DNA from: Levilactobacillus suantsaiihabitans
GTDB taxonomy: Bacteria; Bacillota; Bacilli; Lactobacillales; Lactobacillaceae
Reading direction: 5' to 3'
DNA: 64,000 bases
NCBI RefSeq assembly: GCF_004745505.1
Contig: NZ_RKLX01000015.1
Coordinates: 1 to 64,000 of the forward strand
The notes beneath the pieces are model-generated. The model did not search any database. It had not been told where the DNA came from and saw nothing but the letters and a program-made list of their open reading frames with translations. Shown one piece after another: positions 19,372-28,574 of this stretch. Made by a program: the position numbers and the translations under genes. The stretch's first letter is position 1, and the number at the start of each line of letters is the position of its first letter.

Positions 19372-20013
19372 ATGCTGCTTAAATCCCTAGTGAAGCCGAA
19401 GGAACGTTTGGTTACGGTTCGCGAGGACGTCACCTTGGAACAAGCCTTGAAGGTCTTGGAAGACTCAGGCTATCGGTGTGTGCCAATTCTAGATGAAACG
19501 GGGCAAATTTTCCGAGGAAACATCTACAAGATGCATATCTATCGTCATAAATCCCGGGGCGGCGACATGCAGCTCCCGGTGACATCATTACTGAAGAACG
19601 CCACCAAGTTTATTTCCGTTAACGCGGCCTTCTTCAACGTTTTCTTCTCCATCAAGGATTTACCTTACATCGCGGTCTTGGACGACAAGAACGCCTTCTA
19701 CGGCATCCTCACGCATACGCGGTTGATGGACATGCTGTCCCAGTCTTGGAACGTCAACATCGGCAGTTACGTGATCACGGTAGTCTCTGCTGGTGAACGT
19801 GGCGACCTGGCCGGCATGGCCAAGATCATCACCAAGTACACGTCCATCGCCAGTGTCATTAGTCTGGACGCGCAGGAAGGCGAACTGGTTCACCGGACCA
19901 TGTTCACCCTGCCCGCCGAAGTGGACGAGGAAAAACTCGACCGCATCGTCAAGGCGCTGGAACGTAAAGAATTCCACGTGCCAGAAATTGAAGATCTCCG
20001 GCACGAAAACTAA
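19372..20013 (+). CDS. cbpA: CBS-domain cyclic-di-AMP-binding protein (CbpA-like)
   Basis: A 213-residue cytosolic protein with a pair of CBS motifs (about 5-60, EDVTLEQALKVLEDSGYRCVPILDETG, seen here in pieces, and 75-130 with DLPYIAVLDDKNAFYGILT) and a C-terminal ACT-like half. This CBS-ACT layout matches Listeria-type CbpA, which binds c-di-AMP and in other Firmicutes links it to stringent or metabolic control. Partner proteins are not visible here. AGGAGG precedes the ATG. Monocistronic, flanked by repeats downstream. Confidence 0.75.
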   Translation: MLLKSLVKPKERLVTVREDVTLEQALKVLEDSGYRCVPILDETGQIFRGNIYKMHIYRHKSRGGDMQLPVTSLLKNATKFISVNAAFFNVFFSIKDLPYIAVLDDKNAFYGILTHTRLMDMLSQSWNVNIGSYVITVVSAGERGDLAGMAKIITKYTSIASVISLDAQEGELVHRTMFTLPAEVDEEKLDRIVKALERKEFHVPEIEDLRHEN

Positions 20014-20101
20014 GCCAGCTTTCCCGGTCAGTCGCCACGGCGGCTGGCCTTTTTGATTTGGCTGTTTTTAGCTTATGTGTGATGTACTGGTGCCTGCGGC
20101 T

Positions 20102-20265
20102 GTCAGGGGTTCCGCCTGCTATGGGGGACACCTCCAGCCTGAGGGGCGGTCTTCCGGTTCGCTTGAAAGCCTGGCAAACCCCGCCAGTCTCTCAAGTCGC
20201 CCCACGCTGTAGGCCGAGAAAGGACCTCGGCCAACACCGTCGACACAGCTGGCTCCACCCCTGAC
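20102..20265 (-). repeat. Structured repeat family F2, copy a (complete)
   Basis: Outer arms GTCAGGGGT (20102-20110) and ACCCCTGAC (20257-20265) enclose a hairpin GGCCGAG/CTCGGCC (20212-20218, 20226-20232), and a GGGGCG/CGCCCC stem around CTTGA..CTGGC/GCCAG..TCAAG. A homologous copy lies at 23299 with different but still paired bases. Confidence 0.8.
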
Positions 20266-20370
20266 CTCCTCCGGCGAAATGGCGCTATACTGCAACATCG
20301 ATTTCGTTCAGGCCAGCCGCTGGCAACCACGATTGTCTGACTGCTACAACTTCACACACGTTGCCATCAA

Positions 20371-20570
20371 TCACCAACCTAGCCGAGAGTCCGTCCCATA
20401 TGAGCTCAGCCGTGGGAGTTCCCTTAGCGGCACGGTTCATGGCGCTTAGGGAACTGGCGTCTTTGAGACGTGCCCTACGGCTCAAAGCGAGGGCGAGACC
20501 GCTCTTTGGCTCGACCGGTCCGCCCACCGCGTTCCAGTCTCATATGGGACGGACGGTAAGGCGACAGCTA
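20371..20570 (-). repeat. Structured repeat family F1, copy 4
   Basis: A complete minus-oriented copy. Its outer arms GTCCGTCCCATATGAG (20389-20404) and CTCATATGGGACGGAC (20539-20554) pair perfectly over 16 bp yet share little sequence with the arms of copies 3 or 7. The hairpin AGTTCCCTTAGCG/CGCTTAGGGAACT region is conserved. Confidence 0.9.
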
Positions 20571-20617
20571 GAACCAGTATCGTCAGCTCAGCCCACTGAT
20601 TGCGGATAGCGGTAGAC

Positions 20618-20664
20618 AAAAAGCTGGAGAATCACCAAAAAGAGGTGATTCTCCAGCTTTTTTT
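20618..20664 (-). terminator. mazF terminator (bidirectional hairpin)
   Basis: A 16-bp perfect stem AAGCTGGAGAATCACC / GGTGATTCTCCAGCTT with a T-run on both strands, 23 bases after the mazF stop. Confidence 0.9.
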
Positions 20665-20686
20665 GCCGCAATGCTATGTACGAAAT

Positions 20687-21067
20687 CTATTTCGCTTTTC
20701 TCTTACGCGCCTTGTCCACCAAGCCGATACTGGTTGCAAGGGCAGCGTCGACCGCCGCCATCGTTTTTACGTCCAAGTGGGTAACCTGATCTTTCAATCG
20801 CTGCTTATCAATGGTCCGAATTTGCTCAAGCAAAATGACGGAATCCCGCTCAATTCCGGTTCGAGCTGCGGAAATGCCGACATGTGTCGGCATTTTAGGC
20901 TTCTCGATCCGAGCGGTGATTGCCGCCACGATTACGGTCGGACTATAGTGGTTCCCCACGTTGTTTTGGATGATTAACACGGGGCGCATGCCACCTTGCT
21001 CCGAACCAACGACTGGTGATAGGTCGGCGAAGAATACGTCACCGCGTTTGACTTCAACACGGGCCAT
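20687..21067 (-). CDS. mazF: MazF/PemK-family endoribonuclease toxin
   Basis: Sequence-specific mRNA interferase of the MazF/PemK fold, 126 residues. Seen: the N-terminal [27 protein letters not shown], the [10 protein letters not shown] strand and [14 protein letters not shown], all typical of the Firmicutes EndoA group, with the active-site Arg and Thr/Ser in these segments. It lies directly after alr and a small gene in the antitoxin position, the order known from B. subtilis (alr-ndoAI-ndoA). A strong terminator follows. Confidence 0.9.
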   Translation of the reverse strand: MARVEVKRGDVFFADLSPVVGSEQGGMRPVLIIQNNVGNHYSPTVIVAAITARIEKPKMPTHVGISAARTGIERDSVILLEQIRTIDKQRLKDQVTHLDVKTMAAVDAALATSIGLVDKARKRKAK

Positions 21068-21102
21068 GGGCCGCCATCCCCTAACTGTATTAATTTTTAG
21101 AC

Positions 21103-21336
21103 TTAATTCTTGATCTCGGTTCTACGAAACTGGGTTAACCGCCGTTCGGCTTCCTCTTCACATGGGGTGAAGGCCCGCGCCAAATCTCGGTTGATAAGCG
21201 CCATTGCCTGATACCCAACAATTAAAGCTAGCTTGTTCGCCGCTGCTGAACGCAGGGGAACCAACGATTGATGCCGTGCTGTTCGGGTGATGCGCAGCCG
21301 TAACTGCGGCCGTTTCAATTGTTGTAACTGAGCCAT
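21103..21336 (-). CDS. Probable antitoxin partner of MazF
   Basis: A 77-residue basic protein ([19 protein letters not shown]...), preceded by AGGAGGGG and ending 35 bases before mazF. Position and size fit the MazE/NdoAI antitoxin. The sequence shows no clear ribbon-helix-helix match I can name; the acidic C-terminal helix [13 protein letters not shown] could wrap the toxin. Function assigned from context only. Confidence 0.6.
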   Translation of the reverse strand: MAQLQQLKRPQLRLRITRTARHQSLVPLRSAAANKLALIVGYQAMALINRDLARAFTPCEEEAERRLTQFRRTEIKN

Positions 21337-21417
21337 GAATTGCCCCTCCTCAAGTTAATCCTTCGTCTCATCTAGTTTACCACGAAACGATGAATCAGGA
21401 CACTAGAAGCCCATAAT

Positions 21418-22539
21418 TTAATTTTCGTAAACCCGCGGTAACCGCGCGGTAAAGCCACAGGCAATCTCATAGTGAATTGTGCCACAATAGTCGGCAACGT
21501 CTTGTAGACTGATGCTTTCGTCACCATCACGACCCACCAACGTGACCTGGGTTCCCCGGGCAAATTCCTGAGGTAACCGCACCATCAGTTGATCCATGCA
21601 GACGCGACCAATGATTTCACAAGGCTGACCGGCAATGAGGACGTGAAAGCCTTGTAGCCGCCGTTCGTAGCCGTCCGCGTAACCAATCGGAACCGTCCCG
21701 ACCCATTCCGGCTCTTGCGCCGTGTAGGTCGCACCATACCCGACGGATTCGCCGGCAACGACCCGTTTTACGTGAACTAATTCACTTTCTAGACGCATGG
21801 CGGGGTGTAAGGTATACGGGGCCGCCACTTCAGTCCCTGAAGGGTTTAATCCGTACCCGGCCACGCCAAACCGCACCATGTTGTCGTTGCATTCCGCATG
21901 CCACAGACTGGTAGCCGAATTGGACACGTGGACGTAGCGCGGCAACCGGGTCAATTTGCTGGTCAAAGCGTGCCACGTCGCCACCTGTTGCTTGAAATAG
22001 TGGTCGTCTGCGCTGTCGGCCGTGGAGAAATGCGTGAAGATCCCTTCAAAATTCAAATCAGCGTGCGCGTTGAGGTACGCCACCGCCGTTTGTAAGGCCG
22101 CGCTAGTCTTAAAGCCAATGCGGCCCATGCCAGTATCCAGACCCAAGTGTACTTGCAACGGCGCCGTCACGTGGGCCAACGCCAAGTATTGGTGCGCTTC
22201 CGTCAACCAGTCTTGTGCCGCGACCGTCGCCGAAATACGCTTTTCAGCCATCAACGGCGCATCCGCTGGGTCCCCCACCCCTAATACCAAAATGGGTTCG
22301 TTGAAGCCCGCGGCCCGTAACTCCAAGGCCTCATCTAAAATGGCCACACAAAACCCCGTGGCGCCAGCATCCTTGGCCGCCTGGGCGACCTGGATGGCCC
22401 CGTGGCCGTAACCGTTAGCCTTAACAACCATAAACAATTCGCACCCGGGCGCTAACCGCGAGACCGCCGTGTGAATATTTTCCCGTAACGCTTGCCGATC
22501 AATCACTAACTTGGTTGGCCGATGAACCCCAACTACCAT
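21418..22539 (-). CDS. alr: Alanine racemase
   Basis: PLP enzyme that makes D-alanine for peptidoglycan and teichoic-acid D-alanylation. The PLP lysine lies in [11 protein letters not shown] near residue 43, and the C-terminal half holds the catalytic Tyr region ([11 protein letters not shown] near 268) and the conserved VCMDQLMV. Length 373 is standard. It follows acpS by two bases, so the two are cotranslated. Confidence 0.95.
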   Translation of the reverse strand: MVVGVHRPTKLVIDRQALRENIHTAVSRLAPGCELFMVVKANGYGHGAIQVAQAAKDAGATGFCVAILDEALELRAAGFNEPILVLGVGDPADAPLMAEKRISATVAAQDWLTEAHQYLALAHVTAPLQVHLGLDTGMGRIGFKTSAALQTAVAYLNAHADLNFEGIFTHFSTADSADDHYFKQQVATWHALTSKLTRLPRYVHVSNSATSLWHAECNDNMVRFGVAGYGLNPSGTEVAAPYTLHPAMRLESELVHVKRVVAGESVGYGATYTAQEPEWVGTVPIGYADGYERRLQGFHVLIAGQPCEIIGRVCMDQLMVRLPQEFARGTQVTLVGRDGDESISLQDVADYCGTIHYEIACGFTARLPRVYEN

Positions 22540-22541
22540 GA

Positions 22542-22901
22542 TTATTTCCCTCTTTCTAGGATAACCTGCGTCATCACCAACGTCGCCGTATGTGAAATGG
22601 AAACGTGGGCAATGCCCCCAAACGGGTGGTGGACAACGATGGGCCGACCAGCCGCATTGTCGCGAATCTCAATGTCCTGAAAGCCCACGGTGGCCCCAAT
22701 ACCAGTACCCATGGCTTTGCTGTAAGATTCTTTGGCTGACCAGCGTCCGGCGATAAATTCGACTGCCCGTTGCCCTTGTAACTGCTGATAGTCGTGCAGT
22801 TCGTTAGGCGTCAGCACCTTGTTTAAAAACAGTGGCTGTTTGGCCACCACGGCTTGCACCCGGGCCAAGTCGGTAATATCAATGCCGGTTCCGTAGATCA
22901 T
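22542..22901 (-). CDS. acpS: Holo-[acyl-carrier-protein] synthase
   Basis: Transfers 4'-phosphopantetheine from CoA to acyl carrier protein (and possibly to DltC). The two family motifs are present: [12 protein letters not shown] at the start with the metal-binding Asp, and [13 protein letters not shown] near residue 55. I used the Met of MIYGTGID (119 residues) with AGGAGGCG upstream, rejecting a longer frame without a ribosome site. It heads the acpS-alr-antitoxin-mazF operon. Confidence 0.94.
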   Translation of the reverse strand: MIYGTGIDITDLARVQAVVAKQPLFLNKVLTPNELHDYQQLQGQRAVEFIAGRWSAKESYSKAMGTGIGATVGFQDIEIRDNAAGRPIVVHHPFGGIAHVSISHTATLVMTQVILERGK

Positions 22902-23028
22902 CGCGTCACGCCTCCTATTAATGTCTACGTTATATTTTAGCACAGCCCTTCGCGATTGACCCCCTCAACTTGCCCGGTTAAGTCGAATCTTAAACTTAAT
23001 TACCTAAGTGAACTGACAAGGCTTGGGC

Positions 23029-23225
23029 GCTGGTCGCCGTTGCTGGCCGGCTAAGATGAACTGAAATACGACAGTCAGACGGGGCGCGCCAAAGACCGGT
23101 CTCACCATCTCGACTTCGCGCCGAAGCCCACGTCTCAAAGTTACCAGTTCCCTAACTGAAGCCTACTGCTAAGTGGATCTCTACGGTTGGCCTCATACTA
23201 GCCAGATTCACGGCTACGCTGGCAC
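23029..23225 (+). repeat. Structured repeat family F1, copy 5 (decayed)
   Basis: Only parts still match: GCCAAAGACCGGTCTC, CCCACGTCTCAAAG, CCAGTTCCCTAA and CACGGCTACG appear in the F1 order and spacing, while the outer arms no longer pair. Confidence 0.6.
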
Positions 23226-23298
23226 TTGATCAGATCATCAGCAGGGACCAATCGGCTGACACTGACATACGTCGTTAACAGACAAGCTACCGGAGGCT

Positions 23299-23424
23299 GT
23301 CAGGGGTGGAGCCAGCTGTGTCGGCGGTGTTACCTGGCGTTATTTGCCAGGTTACAGCGCGGGACGACTTGAGAGACTGGCGGGTTTGGCCAGACTTTCA
23401 AGCGAGGTGGAAGCCCGCTTCTCC
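23299..23424 (+). repeat. Structured repeat family F2, copy b (3' arm missing)
   Basis: Starts GTCAGGGGTGGAGCCAGCTG like copy a. The first hairpin is ACCTGGC (23332-23338) / GCCAGGT (23346-23352), replacing GGCCGAG/CTCGGCC of copy a with another paired sequence. The inner stem CTTGA..CTGGC/GCCAG..TCAAG is kept, enclosed by GCGGG/CCCGC instead of GGGGCG/CGCCCC. The closing outer arm is absent. Confidence 0.75.
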
Positions 23425-23487
23425 GACAACGTTAGTGCCCACAAACAGTGCTATCAGCTCGTCGTCTTCAACTTCCGTGGCCGTCAA

Positions 23488-23690
23488 CCACGACCCTAGC
23501 CGATAGTTCGTCAAATAGGCGCTCAGCCGTGGGAGTTCCCTTAGCGGCTGGGGCTTGGCCGGTTAGGAAACTGGCGTCTTTGAGACGTGACCTGCGGCTC
23601 AAAGCGAGGTGTCGAGACGGCACTTTGGCTCGACCCGCCGCCCACCGCGTTCCAGCGCCTATTTGACGAACGGCAAGGCGGCCGGCCCAG
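23488..23690 (-). repeat. Structured repeat family F1, copy 6
   Basis: A complete minus-oriented copy with outer arms GTTCGTCAAATAGGCGC (23506-23522) and GCGCCTATTTGACGAAC (23655-23671), a perfect 17-bp stem. One side of the last hairpin has changed to GGTTAGGAAACT. Confidence 0.88.
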
Positions 23691-23770
23691 CAAATCTCGT
23701 CAGCTAACTGCAAGTAAAAGACCAGCGTCTCTCTGTCCGCTGGCCTAGATAAACTATGTTATGTCGTGGT

Positions 23771-24913
23771 TTAGTGTAACAACGCCGCGCGTAGCTGGAG
23801 TTGCGCCGCCACGGGGCTCCGGGTCGGCATTGCCTCTGCCGGGAGGACCTCCACTTGGCCGCCCAGGCGACTCACCAGGAGTGCCAGGTCGTTGTAGAGG
23901 TTATTTTGCCGGCTAAGGGCCGTGGTCGTCATGACTTCCCCCTGTGCGGTCAGATGACCGGGTTGGGTGGCATCGGCGCGAATCCAGAGCTTGGTGATCT
24001 GCCCTTGGACCGCCGCCGTGGCGAGGGCACCGAGGTCTTGGACGACCTGCTGTCCCTGCCGCGCCTTAGCATAGACGTCGTGGCGAACCTGAGTGGCTTG
24101 CTGGTGGCGCTGTTCAGATACCTTGAGGGTCACTGCCGCCAAGGTCTGGTTGGCCGCCGCCAGGTTGGGATTTTGCACCAACTGGACGACGGGGTCCAGG
24201 TAAGCGTTTTGGGAGACCTTGCGGAAATTCCCCTGGTTGCTGGCACTGGCTACCAAGATCAACGGCACCTGGTCCACGTTGGAGTAGTGCTGACTGACGT
24301 AGCTGTCGACCATCAGGAAATAATTCCGCTGGTCGGCTGCCTGAGCCGCGTCGAGTGACCCCGTCCCGCTGTAATGGGTCTGGTCACCCGCTGACCGTTG
24401 CCACCGTCCGCGACCGCGTTGCTCACTGCCCAGCGCTTGGGTCAGCGTGACCGGCGCGTCGACGGGTAGGTTGACCAGTTCCGGCCGCCCGCTACGGACC
24501 TGCGCCAGCTCAAAGGCCTCCTGGCTGAGTAACAACAGGTCGAAGTCACTGGTTTGATCCCGCGCCTGTAAAATGGGCAGGACGTTAGGTTGGTAAGTGA
24601 CCGTCACCGTGGCCGTCACCGGCGTGTGTAGCCAGTAGTGGTAACTATCCGTGGGCCCCGCCATGATCAGCAGGCCCGCCGCACTCCCGTTGGTCAGTGG
24701 ACCGTGACTAAATGGGCCAAATGCTTCATCGTAAGCCGACCACGCTCTGTCAGGTGCGACTTTTGCTAAGCGTTCCTTTCCTTGTTTGAGAAGACTTTTA
24801 AATTGGGTCCGGTCAGTGGCCGGAATCCCCGTTACCGGTAGGGTCATGGTCATAAATGGCCCCGGCTGAGTGGCGAGCGTCAGTGCAGCGTGTAAGTCAA
24901 AATGATTTGCCAT
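23771..24913 (-). CDS. baeRF-like protein (putative release-factor-fold family)
   Basis: A 380-residue cytosolic protein starting MANHFDLHAALTL, with GGAGG 8 bases upstream. The plan of an N-terminal MTMTLPV strand region, central FDLLLLSQEAFELAQVRSGR followed by a linker and YFLMVDSYVSQHYSN, and a C-terminal alternating domain with LATAAVQGQITKLWI resembles the bacterial archaeo-eukaryotic release factor (baeRF) families, relatives of eRF1 that may act on ribosomes. I recognise the family only by overall pattern; no catalytic GGQ motif is seen. It stands alone among repeats. Confidence 0.55.
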   Translation of the reverse strand: MANHFDLHAALTLATQPGPFMTMTLPVTGIPATDRTQFKSLLKQGKERLAKVAPDRAWSAYDEAFGPFSHGPLTNGSAAGLLIMAGPTDSYHYWLHTPVTATVTVTYQPNVLPILQARDQTSDFDLLLLSQEAFELAQVRSGRPELVNLPVDAPVTLTQALGSEQRGRGRWQRSAGDQTHYSGTGSLDAAQAADQRNYFLMVDSYVSQHYSNVDQVPLILVASASNQGNFRKVSQNAYLDPVVQLVQNPNLAAANQTLAAVTLKVSEQRHQQATQVRHDVYAKARQGQQVVQDLGALATAAVQGQITKLWIRADATQPGHLTAQGEVMTTTALSRQNNLYNDLALLVSRLGGQVEVLPAEAMPTRSPVAAQLQLRAALLH

Positions 24914-24955
24914 GTTAGAATCCTCCGTTATCTTGTATAAGTTATCTCGTATCAA

Positions 24956-25148
24956 TTCGATAAGGGAATAATATCACGGCTATTTTCAAATTGCAACTAA
25001 TATTTTTATCCAAAATCCATTTATAGTGTAAATTTATTTCACAAGCCCCGGTGGCACAACGTTTTGTGGGTTTAAAAATTTTTTGATTAAATTGTTCGGC
25101 CAAAAAAATCCGGGACCACTGCCCACACCCCATCCCCTTTAAGCCAAC
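24956..25148. other. AT-rich intergenic stretch
   Basis: Lower in GC than its surroundings and without genes. It must contain the promoter of the baeRF-like gene, but I do not see one with clear boxes. Confidence 0.3.
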
Positions 25149-25181
25149 AAAAAAGCCCGTCCCGTATGCCACGAGGCGAGC
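25149..25181 (-). terminator. cshA terminator
   Basis: Minus-strand stem GCTCGCCTCGTG...CGGGACGGGC (imperfect) followed by six T, about 30 bases after the cshA stop. Confidence 0.6.
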
Positions 25182-25210
25182 TCCTTCTAATCAATTTTTA
25201 GTGAATCAAA

Positions 25211-26779
25211 TTAGTCTTTCTTCCGAATGGTGAAGCCGCGGCTACCACCTTCGTTACGCCGACCACCGTTGCCGCCGTTGCTCCGACGATTCCGGTTGTC
25301 GCCATGATTACGGGAATCATGGTTCCGTGAGTCACGCCCACGAGAGCCACCACGACCGCCACGGGAATCGTTCCCACGGTGACCACGGTACCCACCGCCG
25401 CGACGGTTGCCGCCACCGTGATGGTAGCCGCCACCGCCATGACGTTTGCCACCGCGCTTAGGCAATGGCCGTTCTGGCGTGATCTTAACGGGTACTTGAC
25501 TGCTGTCATCCTTGGTTAAGTCGTTCAATAAAGCGGCTACCAGGTCTTCAGCATCGTATTCGTTCAGCAAAGCTTCCGCAGTCTTGGCGAATTTTTCGGT
25601 GTCCGTCTTGTTGACCAATTCGGCAACCTTATCCTTGGCAGCGCCCAATTGGCTTACCAAAGCTTCTTCATCCGAAGGCGGCTTCAAAGGCAGCATGCGC
25701 ACCTTCGTCAGCTTCTCGATTTCACGCAGGTAATCCATTTCGTTTGGCGTTACAAACGTCATGGAAACCCCATGCTTCCCGGCACGGCCAGTCCGGCCAA
25801 CCCGGTGCACGTAACTGTCAGGATCTTGCGGAATATCGTAGTTGTACACGTGGGTGACATCGTTGATATCGATCCCCCGGGCAGCCACATCGGTTGCGAC
25901 TAAGATATCCAATTGCCCATGACGGAATTGGTTCATGATTTGCGTCCGGCGCTTTTGGGTCAAATCCCCATGGATACCGGCAGCGTTGTAACCACGGGCC
26001 TGCAGTCCGTTAGAGATTTCATCGACCCGGCGCTTCGTCCGCGTGAAGACAATCGTTAAATCAGGTGATTGTACATCGAAGAAGCGCGTCATAATGTCAA
26101 ACTTCTCAAAGTCACGTGAACGGACGTAGAATTGATCGATCAAGTCGGTCGTTAATTCCTTGGCCTTAATCTTCACGTGCTTAGGATCTTGCATGAATTG
26201 CACACCAACCCGCTTGATTTCGGGTGGCATCGTTGCGGAGAAGAGCAGCGTTTGCCGCTTTTCTGGCAATTGCTTGATGATGTCTTCAATATCATCCAAG
26301 AAACCCATGTTTAACATTTCATCGGCTTCATCTAAGACCAACATTTGGACGTGGTCTAACTTCAGGGTGTGCCGACGAATGTGGTCCAATAACCGACCCG
26401 GGGTCCCAACAACCACTTGCGGGTGGTTCTTCAGGGACTTGATTTGACGACGAATGTCTGCCCCACCGTAAACGACTTGGACGTTAGCCCGTTCGTTACG
26501 ACCTAATTTGTAAATTTCTTCTTGGGTTTGAATGGCAAGTTCCCGCGTTGGTGAAACCACTAACGCTTGAACGTTTTCATTGCTCTTATCAATCTTTTCC
26601 AAGATAGGTAAGGCGAAGGCCGCAGTCTTCCCAGTCCCGGTTTGGGCTTGTCCAATCACATCTTGACCAGCCAAAACCATGGGGATTGTCTCGGCTTGAA
26701 TTGGGGTCGCTTCTTCGTAACCTGCTGTCGTAACTGCGTTCAGTAGGTCCTCGGAAAGACCCAGTTCTTTAAACTTCAA
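25211..26779 (-). CDS. cshA: DEAD-box ATP-dependent RNA helicase CshA
   Basis: RNA helicase of the cold-shock/degradosome type. The 522-residue protein shows motifs in order: Q motif FKELGLSEDLL, AQTGTGKTAAFALPIL near 46, PTRELA, LDEADEML near 153, SATMP, and HRVGRTGRAGK near 330. From about residue 430 the tail is Gly/Arg/His/Asn-rich (RGGGYRGHRGNDSRGGRGG), an RNA-binding extension as in CshA proteins. AGGAGG lies 9 bases before the ATG. It follows murF with a leader of about 190 bases, which may regulate expression at low temperature, though no cold-shock motif was identified. Confidence 0.95.
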   Translation of the reverse strand: MKFKELGLSEDLLNAVTTAGYEEATPIQAETIPMVLAGQDVIGQAQTGTGKTAAFALPILEKIDKSNENVQALVVSPTRELAIQTQEEIYKLGRNERANVQVVYGGADIRRQIKSLKNHPQVVVGTPGRLLDHIRRHTLKLDHVQMLVLDEADEMLNMGFLDDIEDIIKQLPEKRQTLLFSATMPPEIKRVGVQFMQDPKHVKIKAKELTTDLIDQFYVRSRDFEKFDIMTRFFDVQSPDLTIVFTRTKRRVDEISNGLQARGYNAAGIHGDLTQKRRTQIMNQFRHGQLDILVATDVAARGIDINDVTHVYNYDIPQDPDSYVHRVGRTGRAGKHGVSMTFVTPNEMDYLREIEKLTKVRMLPLKPPSDEEALVSQLGAAKDKVAELVNKTDTEKFAKTAEALLNEYDAEDLVAALLNDLTKDDSSQVPVKITPERPLPKRGGKRHGGGGYHHGGGNRRGGGYRGHRGNDSRGGRGGSRGRDSRNHDSRNHGDNRNRRSNGGNGGRRNEGGSRGFTIRKKD

Positions 26780-26971
26780 AAATAATTTCCTCCTAAATGG
26801 GTACGTCGCCTTAGTGCCTCAAGGTTCTTGGAAAAAATCCGTTTTCCGTGACGCGGACCATGATTGGCTAAGGCGGGGTAAGTTCGTTTCTTAAATACAA
26901 CTAAGCCATCATACAACGCTGAAACAAAATAAGCAACTCCCACGACTTGCGGCAGCTGCTTAATCATTGAC

Positions 26972-28357
26972 TTATTTTTCACTAGAATCCTGTAATGCCG
27001 CCAATACTTGCTCCAAATGAATCCCGTGAGATCCCTTCAATAAAATCTGATCAGCGGGGGTCAAAATGGTTTGCAAATCGGCTGAAAGCGCTGCCAGGTC
27101 GGCACTTTCGTAATGGGTCACCGCTAGATCTGGGGCTTGCTGAGCCAAGGCTTGTTGCAAGGCCACCATGTGCGGTCCAACCAAGTACACGTGACTAATG
27201 GCAGTCGGATCGATGGCACTGGCCAGCCCCGCGTGCATGGCGTCGGCTTGATCACCCAATTCCAGCATGTCACCCAAGACAACGTAACGCTTACCGGTGA
27301 CCGGCGTCTTCGAGAAGGCCGCTAAGACTTCCTTAACAGCCGTCGGATTGGAATTGTACACGTCACTCAGAATTGCGGCACCATTGGCACTCTGTAGCCA
27401 TTCGGCCCGGTTTTCGGTCAACGGCACGTTTTGTAGCGCTTTTTGGGCACTCTCCGGCCGAATCCGATAGACGTTACCCACGGCCAAGGCTGCCAGGGCA
27501 TTGTTCACGTTGTAGGTCCCAATCATGGGAATCGTGAACGTTAAGTCTGGCCACTGGTTCGTGGTAAAGGTCGTCGCCGTGGCAGTCCCTTGAATGTCGG
27601 TTGCGGCCAAATCGTTGGTGGCCGCTTGCCCAAACGTCACTTGGCGTTGGGTCAGGTCCGCGGCCCGTTCTTGGAGCAATGGTTCGTCGCCATTGTAGAC
27701 GAAGATGCCATCATCGCTGAGGCCATGGGTGATTTCCATCTTGGCGTCGGCGATGCGGTCACGGGTCCCAAAGAACTCGATGTGGGCTTCCCCAATCATC
27801 GTAATTACAGCTAAGTCCGGTGAGACTAGCTTGCTGAGAAAGTCCAGTTGCCCCGGTCGGTCCATCCCCATTTCCACGACCAACATTTCGGTGTTGGGTT
27901 CCATGGATAAGACGGTCATCGGCACACCAATCTCGTTGTTGAAATTGGCGTGAGTCTTGGTCACATTAAACTGGGTGCTCAAGATGGCGGCAATCATATC
28001 CTTGGTCGTCGTCTTCCCGTTACTTCCGGTCACGGCCACAACCCGAGGATTGATTTTGGACAGGTAGTACTGTGCCAAATCCTGCAAGGCCTTCAGCGAA
28101 TCAGCGACCTGAATCACTGGAAAATCCACTGGCGCCGTGGCCAGGTCGCGGGCCCACAGTGTGGCTACGGCCCCGTGATCGATGGCAGACTGGACAAACT
28201 TGTGCCCGTCCTGTTCACCAGTCAACGGAATAAAGAGTCCCCCTGGTTGCAAATGTCGGCTGTCAAAGGCCACACTCGTGACACTGACACTCCGCCATTC
28301 TTCAAAATCATTGATTGCGCCCACAGCATGAGCAATTTCGGCAAGCTGCATTTTCAT
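26972..28357 (-). CDS. murF: UDP-MurNAc-tripeptide:D-Ala-D-Ala ligase MurF
   Basis: Adds D-Ala-D-Ala to complete the UDP-MurNAc-pentapeptide. The 461-residue protein has the Mur-ligase ATP loop VTGSNGKTTTKDM near 107, the NFNNEIGVP signature near 143, the metal site region and C-terminal VLGDMLELG near 365. It precedes cshA on the same strand, the order seen in lactobacilli. Confidence 0.95.
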   Translation of the reverse strand: MKMQLAEIAHAVGAINDFEEWRSVSVTSVAFDSRHLQPGGLFIPLTGEQDGHKFVQSAIDHGAVATLWARDLATAPVDFPVIQVADSLKALQDLAQYYLSKINPRVVAVTGSNGKTTTKDMIAAILSTQFNVTKTHANFNNEIGVPMTVLSMEPNTEMLVVEMGMDRPGQLDFLSKLVSPDLAVITMIGEAHIEFFGTRDRIADAKMEITHGLSDDGIFVYNGDEPLLQERAADLTQRQVTFGQAATNDLAATDIQGTATATTFTTNQWPDLTFTIPMIGTYNVNNALAALAVGNVYRIRPESAQKALQNVPLTENRAEWLQSANGAAILSDVYNSNPTAVKEVLAAFSKTPVTGKRYVVLGDMLELGDQADAMHAGLASAIDPTAISHVYLVGPHMVALQQALAQQAPDLAVTHYESADLAALSADLQTILTPADQILLKGSHGIHLEQVLAALQDSSEK

Positions 28358-28533
28358 GTTTTCTGCTCCTAATTTAACGAAACGATCCCCTCGACCGTTC
28401 CGGTTTCAAATTGCAAGCTACGCGGCCACTTGGTCCGCTTAGTTCGTTCCGCATTAGATTCTGAGTCACATTATACCATGGATTACCGGTTACTAACTTA
28501 AAACTCCCGCAAAAATCTATCACCGGGTGTATG

Positions 28534-28566
28534 AAAAGGGAGCCAGACGCTGGTCTAACTCCCTTT
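28534..28566 (-). terminator. Terminator after the 28575 gene
   Basis: Minus-strand stem AAAGGGAG...CTCCCTTTT with a short T-run, directly after the stop at 28575. Confidence 0.7.
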
Positions 28567-28574
28567 AGTTTAAG

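Noticed and set aside
26776-26971. A 68-codon minus-strand frame between cshA and murF
   Set aside because: No ribosome site, begins at the murF stop, and composition does not look coding; treated as the cshA leader.
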